Positions 26,491 to 35,136 are shown, counted from the stretch's first letter. The stretch: 64,000 nucleotides of DNA from Candidatus Buchananbacteria bacterium CG10_big_fil_rev_8_21_14_0_10_33_19 (GCA_002773855.1 PEZY01000005.1:62001-126000), one strand, 5' to 3'. Numbers and translations are program-made. The notes: generated by a model not told the origin, from the sequence alone.

Positions 26491-26599
26491 AAAAAACAGC
26501 CGCGTTGCGCTAAAGGGAGTAATTTGGGAAAAAGTTTCATAACAGGTGGCTGACCTCATTTTCAGTAAATCTTAACACATACTCCTTATTGACTTAATT
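26491..26599 (-). ncRNA. possible small structured RNA or leader
   Basis: A GC-richer island (26497-26568) in an otherwise AT-rich intergenic region. On the minus strand a promoter-like TTAACA-17-TAGTAT precedes it, and its ends CAGCC (26548-26552) and GGCTG (26497-26501) can pair, followed by a T-run (26491-26496) like a terminator. A second small hairpin GGT..ACC lies inside. No Rfam family recognised; no ORF. It could be a small RNA or the leader of the gene at 26373. Confidence 0.3.
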
Positions 26600-26605
26600 A
26601 TTTTT

Positions 26606-26634
26606 ATACTACAATCATCTTACATAGATGTTAA
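26606..26634 (-). promoter_or_regulatory. putative promoter of the small RNA
   Basis: TTAACA (26629-26634) and TAGTAT (26606-26611) with a 17-base spacer on the minus strand. It overlaps the divergent GH3 promoter. Confidence 0.35.
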
Positions 26635-26648
26635 CAAAGTGTTAAAAT
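26620..26648 (+). promoter_or_regulatory. putative promoter of the GH3 gene
   Basis: TTACAT (26620-26625), 17-base spacer, TAAAAT (26643-26648). The predicted start falls next to the ATG at 26656, so the transcript would be leaderless. Confidence 0.4.
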
Positions 26649-26655
26649 ACTAAAT

Positions 26656-28551
26656 ATGAAAATGCCAAATATCAATCAATTTTATAACAAATTTAATTCT
26701 AAAATAGAATATTTTATGAAATACTATTACCTGTTGATTATTGGAGTATTATTGATTATCGGAGCATTATTAATTAGTCTATTCTATTTTGGAGAACAAA
26801 AAAATCAATTTTTTAAGCTAGTCGATATCTGTCAAGATAGGCATACTATTGAATGTAGGACTGACCAATTACCTTATAACAACCCCAAACTCCCCCTAGA
26901 GAAACGAGTGGATGATCTTTTGAGCAGAATGACGCTGCCAGAAAAAATTGGCCAGATGATGTTAATTGAAAGAAATAGTCTAAAAAATGACAATGATATA
27001 GCTTTATATGGCCTAGGTGGACTGCTGAGCGGCATGGGTTCAAAACCAGATCTAGACACACCAGAGGGTTGGCTAAGTATGGTAAATGAGTACGGTCGCA
27101 TTAGCAAAACTACTAGACTAGGAATACCAGTCTTATACGGAGCTGATGCTATCCACGGACATACTAATATAAAAGAAGCGACTGCTTTCCCTCATTTTAT
27201 TGGTTTAGGAGCTACTGGTGATGTCGAACTAGTCAAAAAAGTTGCGCTGGCAACCACTCAGGAATTAGCAGCCAGCGCTATTTATTGGAATTTTTCACCG
27301 AATGTGGATGTTTTAGGCGACCCCAGATGGGGCCGATTTTATGAATCATTTGGTTCTGATCCATCACTAGTAACCAGACTGGGAGTGGCCTATTTGGAAG
27401 GAATTGCAGCATATGATTCCAGTCCTTATCATCCGATTGGCACCGCAAAACATTTTATTGGAGCTGGAGCTATGCTTTGGGGAACATCAGTTAATAAAAA
27501 CTTTAAAATTGATCAAGGAGAATCAGATATTAGTTTAGATGAACTTCGCCAGCGACATTTGCCATCATTTAAGGCTGCTATCGCAGCTGGTGTGCCAAGT
27601 GTTATGATTGGTCTCAATAATTGGCAAAACAAAAAAATTTCTGAAAACCAGTATCTAATTACCGATGTCCTAAAAAAAGAAATGGGATTTAGTGGTTTTG
27701 TAATATCTGATTGGTATGGCGCCTATGAAATTGAAAACAATAAATATAAAGCTACGGTCACCGCTGTCAACGCTGGTATTGATATGATTATGCTACCTTT
27801 TGAATATAAAAGATTTATGGCAGATATACAGACAGCTGTCGACAAAGGAGATATTAGTCAGGAGAGAATAGACGATGCCGTAGCGAGAATCCTGAAAGTA
27901 AAATTTCAAATTGGCTTATTTGATAATCTAAATTACAATCCAGCAGCTATAGCTGACATTGGTTCCGCCGAACATCGTGCAATAGCTAGAGAAGCAGTCA
28001 GCAAATCAATCGTTATTTTAAAAAATGAAAAACAATTAATCCCAATTTCTAAATTTTCAAAAAAAATATATGTCGCCGGAGACGCAGCTGATAATTTAGG
28101 CATACAACTAGGCGGTTGGTCGGTCGAATGGCAAGGTATAAATGGTAATTGGACTCCTGGCACGACAATATTAGATGGAATACGGGAAGTAGTATCACCT
28201 CAGGTTAATTTGGTATATAATAAAGATGGAAACTTTAATGACAATAGTAAACTAGCTGATATTGGCATTATGGTGGTTGGAGAGAAGCCATACGCCGAAG
28301 GCTGGGGAGATAAAGAGGATTTATCTTTAAGTGATAATGATTTAGAAATAATTGATAAATTGAAAAAAAATTCTAAAAAAATTATAGTTATAATCATATC
28401 TGGACGTCCTTTAGTAATAAAAAATGAAATAAAAAATTGGGATGCTACCGTGGCTGCCTGGCTTCCCGGCAGTGAAGGTGCCGGAGTTGCTGACATTATA
28501 TTTGGCAACAAACCAATAACTGGCAAACTACCGGTCAATTGGAGTCTATAA
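26656..28551 (+). CDS. membrane-anchored glycoside hydrolase family 3 (beta-glucosidase-like)
   Basis: A 631-residue protein with an N-terminal membrane anchor (about 22-46) and an extracytoplasmic GH3 catalytic barrel: 'RMTLPEKIGQMML', 'YGADAIHGH', 'NFSPNVDVLGDPRWGR', 'GTAKHFIG' and 'GFVISDWYG' with nucleophile D352. A GH3 C-terminal alpha/beta-sandwich follows ('SIVILKNEKQLIPI', 'WLPGSEGAGVADIIFG'). The two-domain form favours beta-glucosidase/xylosidase over NagZ. The C-terminal fibronectin-like domain of many relatives is missing. It probably trims external glycans; one of the few + strand genes here. Confidence 0.9.
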   Translation: MKMPNINQFYNKFNSKIEYFMKYYYLLIIGVLLIIGALLISLFYFGEQKNQFFKLVDICQDRHTIECRTDQLPYNNPKLPLEKRVDDLLSRMTLPEKIGQMMLIERNSLKNDNDIALYGLGGLLSGMGSKPDLDTPEGWLSMVNEYGRISKTTRLGIPVLYGADAIHGHTNIKEATAFPHFIGLGATGDVELVKKVALATTQELAASAIYWNFSPNVDVLGDPRWGRFYESFGSDPSLVTRLGVAYLEGIAAYDSSPYHPIGTAKHFIGAGAMLWGTSVNKNFKIDQGESDISLDELRQRHLPSFKAAIAAGVPSVMIGLNNWQNKKISENQYLITDVLKKEMGFSGFVISDWYGAYEIENNKYKATVTAVNAGIDMIMLPFEYKRFMADIQTAVDKGDISQERIDDAVARILKVKFQIGLFDNLNYNPAAIADIGSAEHRAIAREAVSKSIVILKNEKQLIPISKFSKKIYVAGDAADNLGIQLGGWSVEWQGINGNWTPGTTILDGIREVVSPQVNLVYNKDGNFNDNSKLADIGIMVVGEKPYAEGWGDKEDLSLSDNDLEIIDKLKKNSKKIIVIIISGRPLVIKNEIKNWDATVAAWLPGSEGAGVADIIFGNKPITGKLPVNWSL

Positions 28552-28692
28552 TTTAAAACATTTGATACTAATTATAATGTTATCTATCTTTGATAAATCA
28601 AAAATCATCAATACAACTTTAATTTTTTTGTACTAACACTAATATATACTTAATAAAAAAATAATATATAATTAATCATTAAATTTAAATTT

Positions 28693-28941
28693 ATGGGAAT
28701 TATTCTTTGGATTATATTCGGTGGCCTAGTGGGCTGGATCGCCTCCATCATCATGAATACCAACGCCCAACAAGGTATTATTATGAATATACTAATCGGC
28801 ATTATTGGTGCAGTCATCGGTGGCTGGCTCATGAGCTTTTTCGGCAAAAGTGGTGTTGGTTCTTTTAATTTATACAGTTTTTTAGTGGCCCTACTTGGAG
28901 CCCTATTCCTGATTTGGATTTTTAAAATGTTGCGCCATTAA
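28693..28941 (+). CDS. GlsB/YeaQ/YmgE-family small membrane protein
   Basis: An 82-residue, three-helix, glycine-rich protein with 'GIILWIIFGGLVGWIASIIM' and 'GIIGAVIGGWLMSFFG', the pattern of the stress-related GlsB/YeaQ ('transglycosylase-associated') family. Function in the membrane is not known. It is followed by a strong terminator. The gap upstream (28552-28692) is AT-rich without a clear promoter. Confidence 0.85.
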   Translation: MGIILWIIFGGLVGWIASIIMNTNAQQGIIMNILIGIIGAVIGGWLMSFFGKSGVGSFNLYSFLVALLGALFLIWIFKMLRH

Positions 28942-28961
28942 TTACTGTTCATTACACTAAT

Positions 28962-28991
28962 AAAAAAGACCCCTAGGGGGGTCTTTTTTAT
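28962..28991 (+). terminator. intrinsic terminator after the YeaQ-like gene
   Basis: AAAAAGACCCC pairs with GGGGTCTTTTT around a short TAG-containing loop, with T-run on the + strand. Confidence 0.85.
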
Positions 28992-29161
28992 TTTATATTC
29001 CGCGAACTGGACTCACCTTCCACTCTAATCGGCTTCCGCCTCTTCGGTTACACGCCGGCTCTCGCGGTTTGCTTCGCCCAAAAGTGCGTCATCAAACATC
29101 GCTCCGGACTTCGAGTCCAGACGCGACACAAGCTATTGTGTCGCTTTCGCTTCACAAAAAT
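28992..29161. other. GC-rich structured spacer with a tRNA-Asn 3'-end fragment
   Basis: No credible protein gene. The segment is far richer in GC than its surroundings and holds several hairpins, including GCGACACAA/TTGTGTCGC (29123-29144) and GGACT/AGTCC (about 29105-29117). At 28999-29014 it repeats the last 16 bases of tRNA-Asn. It looks like a mosaic of tRNA debris and palindromic units downstream of tRNA-Asn. Confidence 0.5.
28999..29014 (-). repeat. copy of the tRNA-Asn 3' end
   Basis: TCCGCGAACTGGACTC on the + strand is identical to 29197-29212, the T-arm/acceptor end of the intact tRNA-Asn. Confidence 0.75.
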
Positions 29162-29190
29162 AAAAACAGGCACAAAGTGCCTGTTTTTAT
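29162..29190 (-). terminator. intrinsic terminator after tRNA-Asn
   Basis: AAAAACAGGCAC/GTGCCTGTTTTT with a 3-base loop; T-runs on both strands. It follows the tRNA by a few bases on the minus strand. Confidence 0.8.
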
Positions 29191-29195
29191 TTTTG

Positions 29196-29267
29196 CTCCG
29201 CGAACTGGACTCGAACCAGTAACCTACCGGTTAACAGCCGGTTGCTCTACCATTGAGCTATCGCGGA
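29196..29267 (-). tRNA. tRNA-Asn (anticodon GTT)
   Basis: A full 72-base cloverleaf on the minus strand. Acceptor TCCGCGA/TCGCGGA, D-arm with 'AGCTCAATGGTAGAGC', anticodon loop CTGTTAA (GTT), T-loop 'GGTTCGAGTCC' and discriminator G. The CCA end is not encoded. It lies downstream of rpoD on the same strand. Confidence 0.95.
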
Positions 29268-29284
29268 ATATATTTTTACTTTCT
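29250..29284 (-). repeat. direct repeat copy A (tRNA-Asn 5' end plus leader)
   Basis: 35 bases covering the first 18 bases of tRNA-Asn and 17 bases of its 5' flank. They are repeated exactly at 29412-29446. Confidence 0.85.
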
Positions 29285-29411
29285 GATCAATTTAATCGGT
29301 TGCTCTTCCGGGGCAGCGCCAAATGCTCCCACTTGGTCGCATCTGTCGATCTTTCGCTTCGCCTTACGGCTCGCTCAATTCTGCCCGTTCATCCGGCTAC
29401 GCCTTCTGAAC
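29285..29411 (-). other. GC-rich insert between tRNA-Asn 5' repeats
   Basis: No protein gene. On the minus strand it begins right after the tRNA-like 'AGCTCAATGG' of copy B, runs through about 115 GC-rich bases and ends with 'AAGAGCAACCG', which resembles the next part of tRNA-Asn ('TAGAGCAACCGG'). It reads like a second tRNA-Asn split by an insert in its D-loop and lacking its 3' half. Confidence 0.45.
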
Positions 29412-29446
29412 CCATTGAGCTATCGCGGAATATATTTTTACTTTCT
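29412..29446 (-). repeat. direct repeat copy B (tRNA-Asn 5' end plus leader)
   Basis: Exact 35-base copy of 29250-29284. It holds a tRNA-Asn 5' end with the same upstream flank, but no complete tRNA follows. Confidence 0.85.
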
Positions 29447-29452
29447 AAACAA

Positions 29453-29519
29453 TTTAAAAAAATATAAGTTGATATTAAAGGCGAGCCGTTACAGACTCAC
29501 CTCAAACATAATATCAACT
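29453..29519 (-). terminator. rpoD terminator with a long two-part hairpin
   Basis: On the minus strand, 20 bases after the rpoD stop, AGTTGATATTA (29509-29519) pairs with TAATATCAACT (29467-29477). Inside, AGGTGAG and CTCGCCT form a second stem with one G-U pair. A T-run follows. Confidence 0.7.
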
Positions 29520-29539
29520 ATATCGACTATTGTCAACAA

Positions 29540-30856
29540 TTAAAAATCCCGAAGTTTTTCCACACCTTTAATTTTTTCTATCTTTTCCAAAGCTTTCGCT
29601 TCGATTTGCCTAATACGTTCACGTGTTACATCAAACTCCTGACCCACTTCTTCTAGTGTATGAGCTACTCCATCTTTAAGTCCAAATCTCATTTCCAAAA
29701 CTTTCTGTTCTCGGGGTGTTAATTGAGATATCACTTCTTGAACATAATCACCCAAAATCTGCAAAGCGGCTACTCTATCTGGAGTGACAGTTTTTTGATC
29801 CTCAATAAAATCTTCTAACACGCTATCATCACTATCATCACCTACTGGCGTACCCAGTGATATTGTTTCTTGAGAAATTTTTATAATGTGATTAATCTTT
29901 TCAATATCCTCTCCCATTTCAGCCGCAATTTCCTCGGGCATTGGTTCCCGTCCTAAATCCTGAACTAATCTTCTTTCCACTTGTTGGAATTTATTAATAT
30001 TTTCCACCATATGCACTGGAATTCTAATAGTTCTAGATTGATCAGCTAGCGACCTAGTAATAGCCTGACGAATCCACCAAGTGGCATAAGTCGAAAACTT
30101 ATAACCCTTATGGTAATCAAATTTATCCACGGCTCTAAACAAGCCAATATTACCCTCTTGAATTAAATCCAAAAGCGACAAACTCTTACCAGTAAATCTT
30201 TTGGCAATAGAAACTACTAATCTTAAATTGGCTTTAATTAATTGATGTTTGGCTTCCATATTGCCTCGCTCAATTTCCTTGGCCAACATAATCTCCTCAT
30301 CAGACTTCAAAAGTGGCACCCGACCAATTTCTCGCAAATACATCTGAATGGAATCAGTAGAAATATCACCCAAATTAATATCAATTTCTGCTAATTCTTT
30401 TAACTTAGCCATAGTGCGGCTTTTGGTTTTATCAACTTTCTTAGGTTTAATTTCTTCTTTGAGCGCAAATGGGCTCTTTAGCATAGTACTGCCAAAAAAA
30501 CCACCACTTTCCACCACACTGACACTGGCAGATGATAAATCCTCTAATAATTCTTCGTATCTATCGACATATTCTTCCAACTCAGGGAAGATAATCATAA
30601 TTTCTTGTTCTGTAATAAAACTTCGCGATCTACCTTTTCTGATAAGATTTATAATCGCTTCTTCGTCTGGTTTTATTTCTACCTTGGGAATTTTTAAAGT
30701 TTTAACCTTCTTTTTTAAAACAGCTGATTTTTTCGGCTGAGTTTTTTTCTTACTTATCGGGTTAACTTTTTTCCTAGTAGATTTTTTGACGGTTTTTTTT
30801 ACAGAAACTTTTTTATTGGCCTTGGCTACAGCCTTATTAACAATTTTTTTCGTCAT
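29540..30856 (-). CDS. rpoD: primary RNA polymerase sigma factor (RpoD/SigA)
   Basis: A 438-residue sigma70. After a Lys-rich, poorly ordered head (1-60) come an acidic 1.1-like part, region 1.2 ('DSIQMYLREIGRVPLL'), region 2 ('DLIQEGNIGLFRAVDKFDY', 'FSTYATWWIRQAITRSLADQ'), region 3 and region 4 with 'TLEEVGQEFDVTRERIRQIE'. These read -10 and -35 promoter elements, which agrees with the sigma70-type promoters seen in this window. It lies 104 bases after dnaG, the classic dnaG-rpoD pairing. Confidence 0.96.
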   Translation of the reverse strand: MTKKIVNKAVAKANKKVSVKKTVKKSTRKKVNPISKKKTQPKKSAVLKKKVKTLKIPKVEIKPDEEAIINLIRKGRSRSFITEQEIMIIFPELEEYVDRYEELLEDLSSASVSVVESGGFFGSTMLKSPFALKEEIKPKKVDKTKSRTMAKLKELAEIDINLGDISTDSIQMYLREIGRVPLLKSDEEIMLAKEIERGNMEAKHQLIKANLRLVVSIAKRFTGKSLSLLDLIQEGNIGLFRAVDKFDYHKGYKFSTYATWWIRQAITRSLADQSRTIRIPVHMVENINKFQQVERRLVQDLGREPMPEEIAAEMGEDIEKINHIIKISQETISLGTPVGDDSDDSVLEDFIEDQKTVTPDRVAALQILGDYVQEVISQLTPREQKVLEMRFGLKDGVAHTLEEVGQEFDVTRERIRQIEAKALEKIEKIKGVEKLRDF

Positions 30857-30960
30857 GAAAATTTTATGATTAAGACGGTTTAGTAATTTTATTTATCTAA
30901 CAACCAAATTAAAAAAATAATACCAAACCAAACAAAATAAAATATTTATTATTTAACTTA

Positions 30961-32862
30961 CTACTCTTTTCTTTTTAATAACTCTGATAATTCCAGCGAC
31001 AAGCTATTGATCTTATTCGAATCAGATCTTTTTTCAGCTTCTTGCAAATCCTGGTTTAACAAACTTATTTTTTTATTTAAGTAATCGTTATTAAGTATTT
31101 TGAGAGTGGCGCTTAATTCGGCCTTAGCTTCCTTGGCTGTTAAATCAGCGAAATCTTTAGCGGAAAGCAAAAATGACTCGTCAAGCAAGTTAATAAGCTC
31201 TTGGTTACTTAAATTGTCTTCTTCTTTGAGAAAATCTTTAATAATACTGTGCAAATCCATTTCGGCTTTATCCACAGATAAAAGAGATTTTAATTCATTA
31301 CTTTTACTATAGAATAACACTAATCTTTTGTAAAGGTCAAGGGCTACTCTGGTATATAAGTATTCGACCAATAAATCATCCACTAATTTAGGTAATAAAA
31401 CTGGAAATTTTAAAATAATGGCTAAAATCCGGCTAAACAACTGCAAATCCTTGGTTAACGCCTCATTGTTTACTACGCTTTTTATCTCGGAATTATTGCT
31501 GTCTGATACTATATTTTTTGGCAAATTAGACATTTCTTCTTGCAAAATACTCTCAGAAATACCAGTTTTTTGTGACAAGACTTTTCTCCAATGACCTATT
31601 TCTAATTTGTTATTAATTTTATTAATCCGTGGCAACAATTTTCTAACCACTATTAATTTTTGATCAACATTATTAATGTCTATAGCTGAAAACTCTTTAT
31701 CAAAAAAATATTCCATAATCGGCCTAGCCCGTGCTACTGCCTCCTGCCAATTAGCTGGATTATTTTTAATCATTTCATCTGGGTCCTTGGCACCAATAAT
31801 ATTAACCACTTTTATGGTTATGCCATGACTGCCAGCATAATCTTGTAACTTACCTCTTCTATCTTTTGATTGAAATCTGTAATTATTTAATGAATCTAAT
31901 AAAGCATCGCCTTTAGTCGTAGCATTTTGACCAGCTATATCAGCATCTAGGGCAAATAAAAAATTATTAGTATGTCTTTTGATTAATTCAAATTGATCCA
32001 TAGTTAAAGCCGTGCCAGACGAAGCTACGACATTTTTAAAACCATGTTGGTGAGCAGTTATGGCATCCATTTGACCCTCAACTATCACAGCACTATCTTG
32101 TGATTTAATATAAGACTTAGATTTACTAAGAGCAAAAACAATTCGACTCTTATCATAAATATCAGTTTGAGGACTATTAATATATTTACCCATCACTTCT
32201 GTGGCTTCTTTGTCTGGACTGACTCGAGCCGTAAAAGCCACTGTATTGCCACTGGCATCATCAATTGGAAACATAATACGACTTCTAAAACGATCAAAAA
32301 AACCAAAGCCACTTTTCTTTTTCAGTGACAGACCAGCCAAAAATATTTCCTGATCATTAAAACCACGCTTTTTTAAAAAGTCATAAATATTAGTCCAACC
32401 ATCTGGACTATAGCCAATTTGCCAATCAATAATTGTGTCCTCCGTTAAACCACGATTTAATAAATACTGTAAAGCCGGTTTGGCTGATTCACTATTGAGC
32501 AAGACATAATGATAATACTTCTTAGCTAGCTCCATGGCCTGCAGTAATCTGGTTTTTTGACTATTATCTTTGTGATCATAATTACTTAAAACCACACCAG
32601 CCTTTTTGGCCAAAACTTTCTTAGCCTCTGGAAACTCCAAGCCCTCTATTTTCATTAAAAATTCAAAAATATCACCACCCGCCCCACAACCAAAACACTT
32701 AAAAATCTTCTTTTCTGGACTAATCATCATTGATGGGGTTTTTTCGTTATGAAACGGACAAAGAGCTCTAAAATTAGAGCCCGCTTGAACCAATTTAACA
32801 TACTCCGACATTAAATCGGTGATACTAATTCTATCTTTTATTTCATCAATTTCACTGGCCAT
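30961..32862 (-). CDS. dnaG: DNA primase
   Basis: Makes RNA primers at the replication fork. 633 residues: CHC2 zinc-finger (C35, H38, C56, C59 in 'CPFHNEKTPS' and 'KCFGCGAGGD'), primase core ('YSPDGW', 'FFDRFRSRIMFPI'), Toprim motifs 'VIVEGQMDAI' and 'FALDADIAGQNAT', and a helical C-terminal helicase-binding part. Complete. It starts 5 bases after the DedA gene, so it may be transcribed with the redox genes upstream as well as with rpoD downstream. Confidence 0.96.
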   Translation of the reverse strand: MASEIDEIKDRISITDLMSEYVKLVQAGSNFRALCPFHNEKTPSMMISPEKKIFKCFGCGAGGDIFEFLMKIEGLEFPEAKKVLAKKAGVVLSNYDHKDNSQKTRLLQAMELAKKYYHYVLLNSESAKPALQYLLNRGLTEDTIIDWQIGYSPDGWTNIYDFLKKRGFNDQEIFLAGLSLKKKSGFGFFDRFRSRIMFPIDDASGNTVAFTARVSPDKEATEVMGKYINSPQTDIYDKSRIVFALSKSKSYIKSQDSAVIVEGQMDAITAHQHGFKNVVASSGTALTMDQFELIKRHTNNFLFALDADIAGQNATTKGDALLDSLNNYRFQSKDRRGKLQDYAGSHGITIKVVNIIGAKDPDEMIKNNPANWQEAVARARPIMEYFFDKEFSAIDINNVDQKLIVVRKLLPRINKINNKLEIGHWRKVLSQKTGISESILQEEMSNLPKNIVSDSNNSEIKSVVNNEALTKDLQLFSRILAIILKFPVLLPKLVDDLLVEYLYTRVALDLYKRLVLFYSKSNELKSLLSVDKAEMDLHSIIKDFLKEEDNLSNQELINLLDESFLLSAKDFADLTAKEAKAELSATLKILNNDYLNKKISLLNQDLQEAEKRSDSNKINSLSLELSELLKRKE

Positions 32863-32867
32863 AGTTA

Positions 32868-33449
32868 TTATAATTTATTCAACCTCTTGAAAAGATATCT
32901 TATCACAAACAATATTAATAAGCCAAACAAAGCATAATACCTAGCATAACCACTATATTGACCTAAATATGTCCAAGATATGCCAATAAAATAACCAAAA
33001 AAAACAATAATGGTCATTTCTGATACTGTGCCAATTAAATTAAAAACTAAAAATTTTTTATATGGTATTTTTTGATAACCAGATGTCAAAACCGTTAATA
33101 TTCTAAAGCCGTAAATAAACTTACTCATTACCAAATAATAACGATAGTTATTATGAAATTTTTCGCCAAAAAGTGTTAATTTTTTCTGATATTTATTACC
33201 ACCAAAATATTTTTTAAAATAATCTAAAAATATTTTTAACTTTGTACCCACTAAATACCACAAATTATCAGCCACAATTACTCCCGCCAAACTAAACAAA
33301 ATAACCAAATAGATATTTAAAATATTAAGGGTAGCCAAAAATACAGCCGCTAACACTACTATTTCACCAGCAAAAATAGTCCCAAAAAATACTATAACAT
33401 AACCATATTGTTTGATGATTTCAATAATAATCGGTATTAAAGTTTCCAT
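32868..33449 (-). CDS. DedA-family membrane protein
   Basis: A 193-residue polytopic protein with the DedA/VTT pattern: 'GTIFAGEIVVLAAVFLA', 'GVIVADNLWYLVG' and 'FIYGFRILTVLTSGYQKIPYKKFLVFN'. Family members act as lipid scramblases/transporters or in proton-dependent homeostasis. It begins 8 bases after the cytochrome b5 gene and ends 5 bases before dnaG. Confidence 0.88.
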   Translation of the reverse strand: METLIPIIIEIIKQYGYVIVFFGTIFAGEIVVLAAVFLATLNILNIYLVILFSLAGVIVADNLWYLVGTKLKIFLDYFKKYFGGNKYQKKLTLFGEKFHNNYRYYLVMSKFIYGFRILTVLTSGYQKIPYKKFLVFNLIGTVSEMTIIVFFGYFIGISWTYLGQYSGYARYYALFGLLILFVIRYLFKRLNKL

Positions 33450-33457
33450 AATTATTG

Positions 33458-33826
33458 TTAATTGTTTTGGCTTAAATCACCAACATAATAACTACTTAAC
33501 AAGTCCCAAGCAAAATTAGAATGAATAGAAGCAAAAACACCAGTCACCTCGCTACCACAGTTATCAGTAATATTATCGCGACCACCCGGATGCTTACCGA
33601 TATACGACGACAAATCATAAATTTTACTATTAATAACCAAATAACAATCATCCGGCGATGAATGAGCCGACACCTCGCTAAAAACTAGGTTAATTGTCGG
33701 CGAAATATTAACATTATTATCAACACTATAATTAAAACCTGCCCAAGTATTAAAAAAATTAACAGTAAAAATACCGCCAACTATAATCACAAAAACTAAC
33801 AAAAAAACCAAAGTTATTTTTTTCAT
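33458..33826 (-). CDS. membrane-anchored cytochrome b5-like haem protein
   Basis: A 122-residue protein with an N-terminal membrane helix (4-24) and a short cytochrome b5 domain (about 58-118). 'YDLSSYIGKHPGG' gives haem ligand H79. The second His, H102 in 'FASIHSNFAWDLL', is 23 residues on, the usual spacing. It faces outside the membrane if the helix is a signal anchor. It is 5 bases after a ferric-reductase-type gene, an obvious electron partner. Confidence 0.85.
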   Translation of the reverse strand: MKKITLVFLLVFVIIVGGIFTVNFFNTWAGFNYSVDNNVNISPTINLVFSEVSAHSSPDDCYLVINSKIYDLSSYIGKHPGGRDNITDNCGSEVTGVFASIHSNFAWDLLSSYYVGDLSQNN

Positions 33827-33831
33827 TTAAT

Positions 33832-35127
33832 TTAAAAATTAAATTCTTCTGAATGGATTAATTTTTTATCAACACCCAAACCCACAATTTGCTGTTTCAA
33901 AGATTCTATCATAGACATTGGTGCGCAAATAAAAATATCTTTTTCAGCCAACGCTCCAGACACATTATTTATAGTATCAGCGTTAAGATAGCCACTCTTA
34001 TCATAACAAAAAAGATGTACTTTTAATTTGGGATTCAAACTTCTAAGAAAATCCAAATATATTGACTCACTATCATTTTTAAGACAATAAAAAAGATCAA
34101 TGGAATAATCATCATCCTTTTGGAGTGATTGAGCCATACTCAAAAATGGCGTAATACCAATACCACCAGCAATCCAAATTTGATTTTTATAAACAGCATT
34201 TTGATGAGAAAAAGATCCAAATGGTCCCTCCACCTTAGCTATAGATCCTGGTTTCAAATTAACCATTTTATTAGTATAGTCACCCAAACCTTTAACTGTA
34301 ATTTTCAACAAATCATCTTCGGGCCTAGACGAAATAGTAAAAGGATGGCTTTCTTTGGAAATTGACGGATCAATAAAACTGATAAAAATAAACTGTCCCG
34401 CTCTAAACTTTAATTTTTTAGTTTGTGGCTTCAGACTTATCTCCCACACCTTATCATTTAAAAGCACTACACTCTCAATTATATAACTATATTTTTTAAC
34501 CAAATATTTACCCAATATAGTTCTGTAAACAAAAACAGTTACCCCTAGAAATGCCAAACTAAACATATAAAACTTAAGCGGTGCATATCTAGATATATCA
34601 CTAGGTATTAACAAAGCATGAAGAGATCCCAGAAAAAAAGCTAAGCCAAAAAATTTATGAGTTATCTTCCACAGATTATACTTTGGGCGCAGATACAGAG
34701 TTAAAACAATCAACAATACCATTAAACCTAAGGACATAATGCCTAAATTTTTTGGTAAATCAGAACTTAAAGAAAAAAAGTAGACTGCTCCAGCCAATGA
34801 ACCACCGGCATATTTAAAAATAAGTAACAAAGGATGAATTAAAAATAATATAAAAGCCCATTGACCAATCAAACTATGCTTAGCATAAACATTATTTAAA
34901 CCCTTAAAATATTTATCCAGAAAAATAAACCGACCACTTAAAATCAAACTAATAGAAAACAAGGCCATGCCCACCAAGGCGGTTAGCTGTCCAAAGCTCG
35001 AGGCTATAGCTAGTAAACTACTAAACCTAGGCAAACTTGGTGGTGCTAAAAACCATAAGCCAATTGGTATAATCGCCAAAACTACAATAGTCAACCAAGC
35101 ATGATTTAATTGAGAGTTTTTTTTCAT
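33832..35127 (-). CDS. ferric reductase/NADPH-oxidase-like membrane flavocytochrome
   Basis: 431 residues. A six-helix haem domain has two His pairs, 'HSLIGQWAFILFLIH' and 'HKFFGLAFFLGSLH' (14 and 13 apart), as in FRE/NOX proteins. An FAD domain ('FRAGQFIFISF', 'HPFTISSRPED') and an NAD(P)-binding domain ('WIAGGIGITPFLSM', 'IFICAPMSMI') follow. It would carry electrons from cytoplasmic NAD(P)H across the membrane. The acceptor may be the neighbouring cytochrome b5 protein. It starts 9 bases after the yibE/F gene. Confidence 0.88.
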   Translation of the reverse strand: MKKNSQLNHAWLTIVVLAIIPIGLWFLAPPSLPRFSSLLAIASSFGQLTALVGMALFSISLILSGRFIFLDKYFKGLNNVYAKHSLIGQWAFILFLIHPLLLIFKYAGGSLAGAVYFFSLSSDLPKNLGIMSLGLMVLLIVLTLYLRPKYNLWKITHKFFGLAFFLGSLHALLIPSDISRYAPLKFYMFSLAFLGVTVFVYRTILGKYLVKKYSYIIESVVLLNDKVWEISLKPQTKKLKFRAGQFIFISFIDPSISKESHPFTISSRPEDDLLKITVKGLGDYTNKMVNLKPGSIAKVEGPFGSFSHQNAVYKNQIWIAGGIGITPFLSMAQSLQKDDDYSIDLFYCLKNDSESIYLDFLRSLNPKLKVHLFCYDKSGYLNADTINNVSGALAEKDIFICAPMSMIESLKQQIVGLGVDKKLIHSEEFNF

Positions 35128-35136
35128 ATCAATATT

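Noticed and set aside
28992..29446. Attachment site of an integrated element at tRNA-Asn
   Set aside because: Only a few hundred bases lie between the repeats and no integrase gene is visible; kept only as tRNA-derived repeats.
29069..29543. Open frames across tRNA-Asn giving 'RTGLEPVTYRLTAGCS'-like protein
   Set aside because: They are the translated antisense of the tRNA and its repeats, a well-known false protein pattern; no independent coding evidence.
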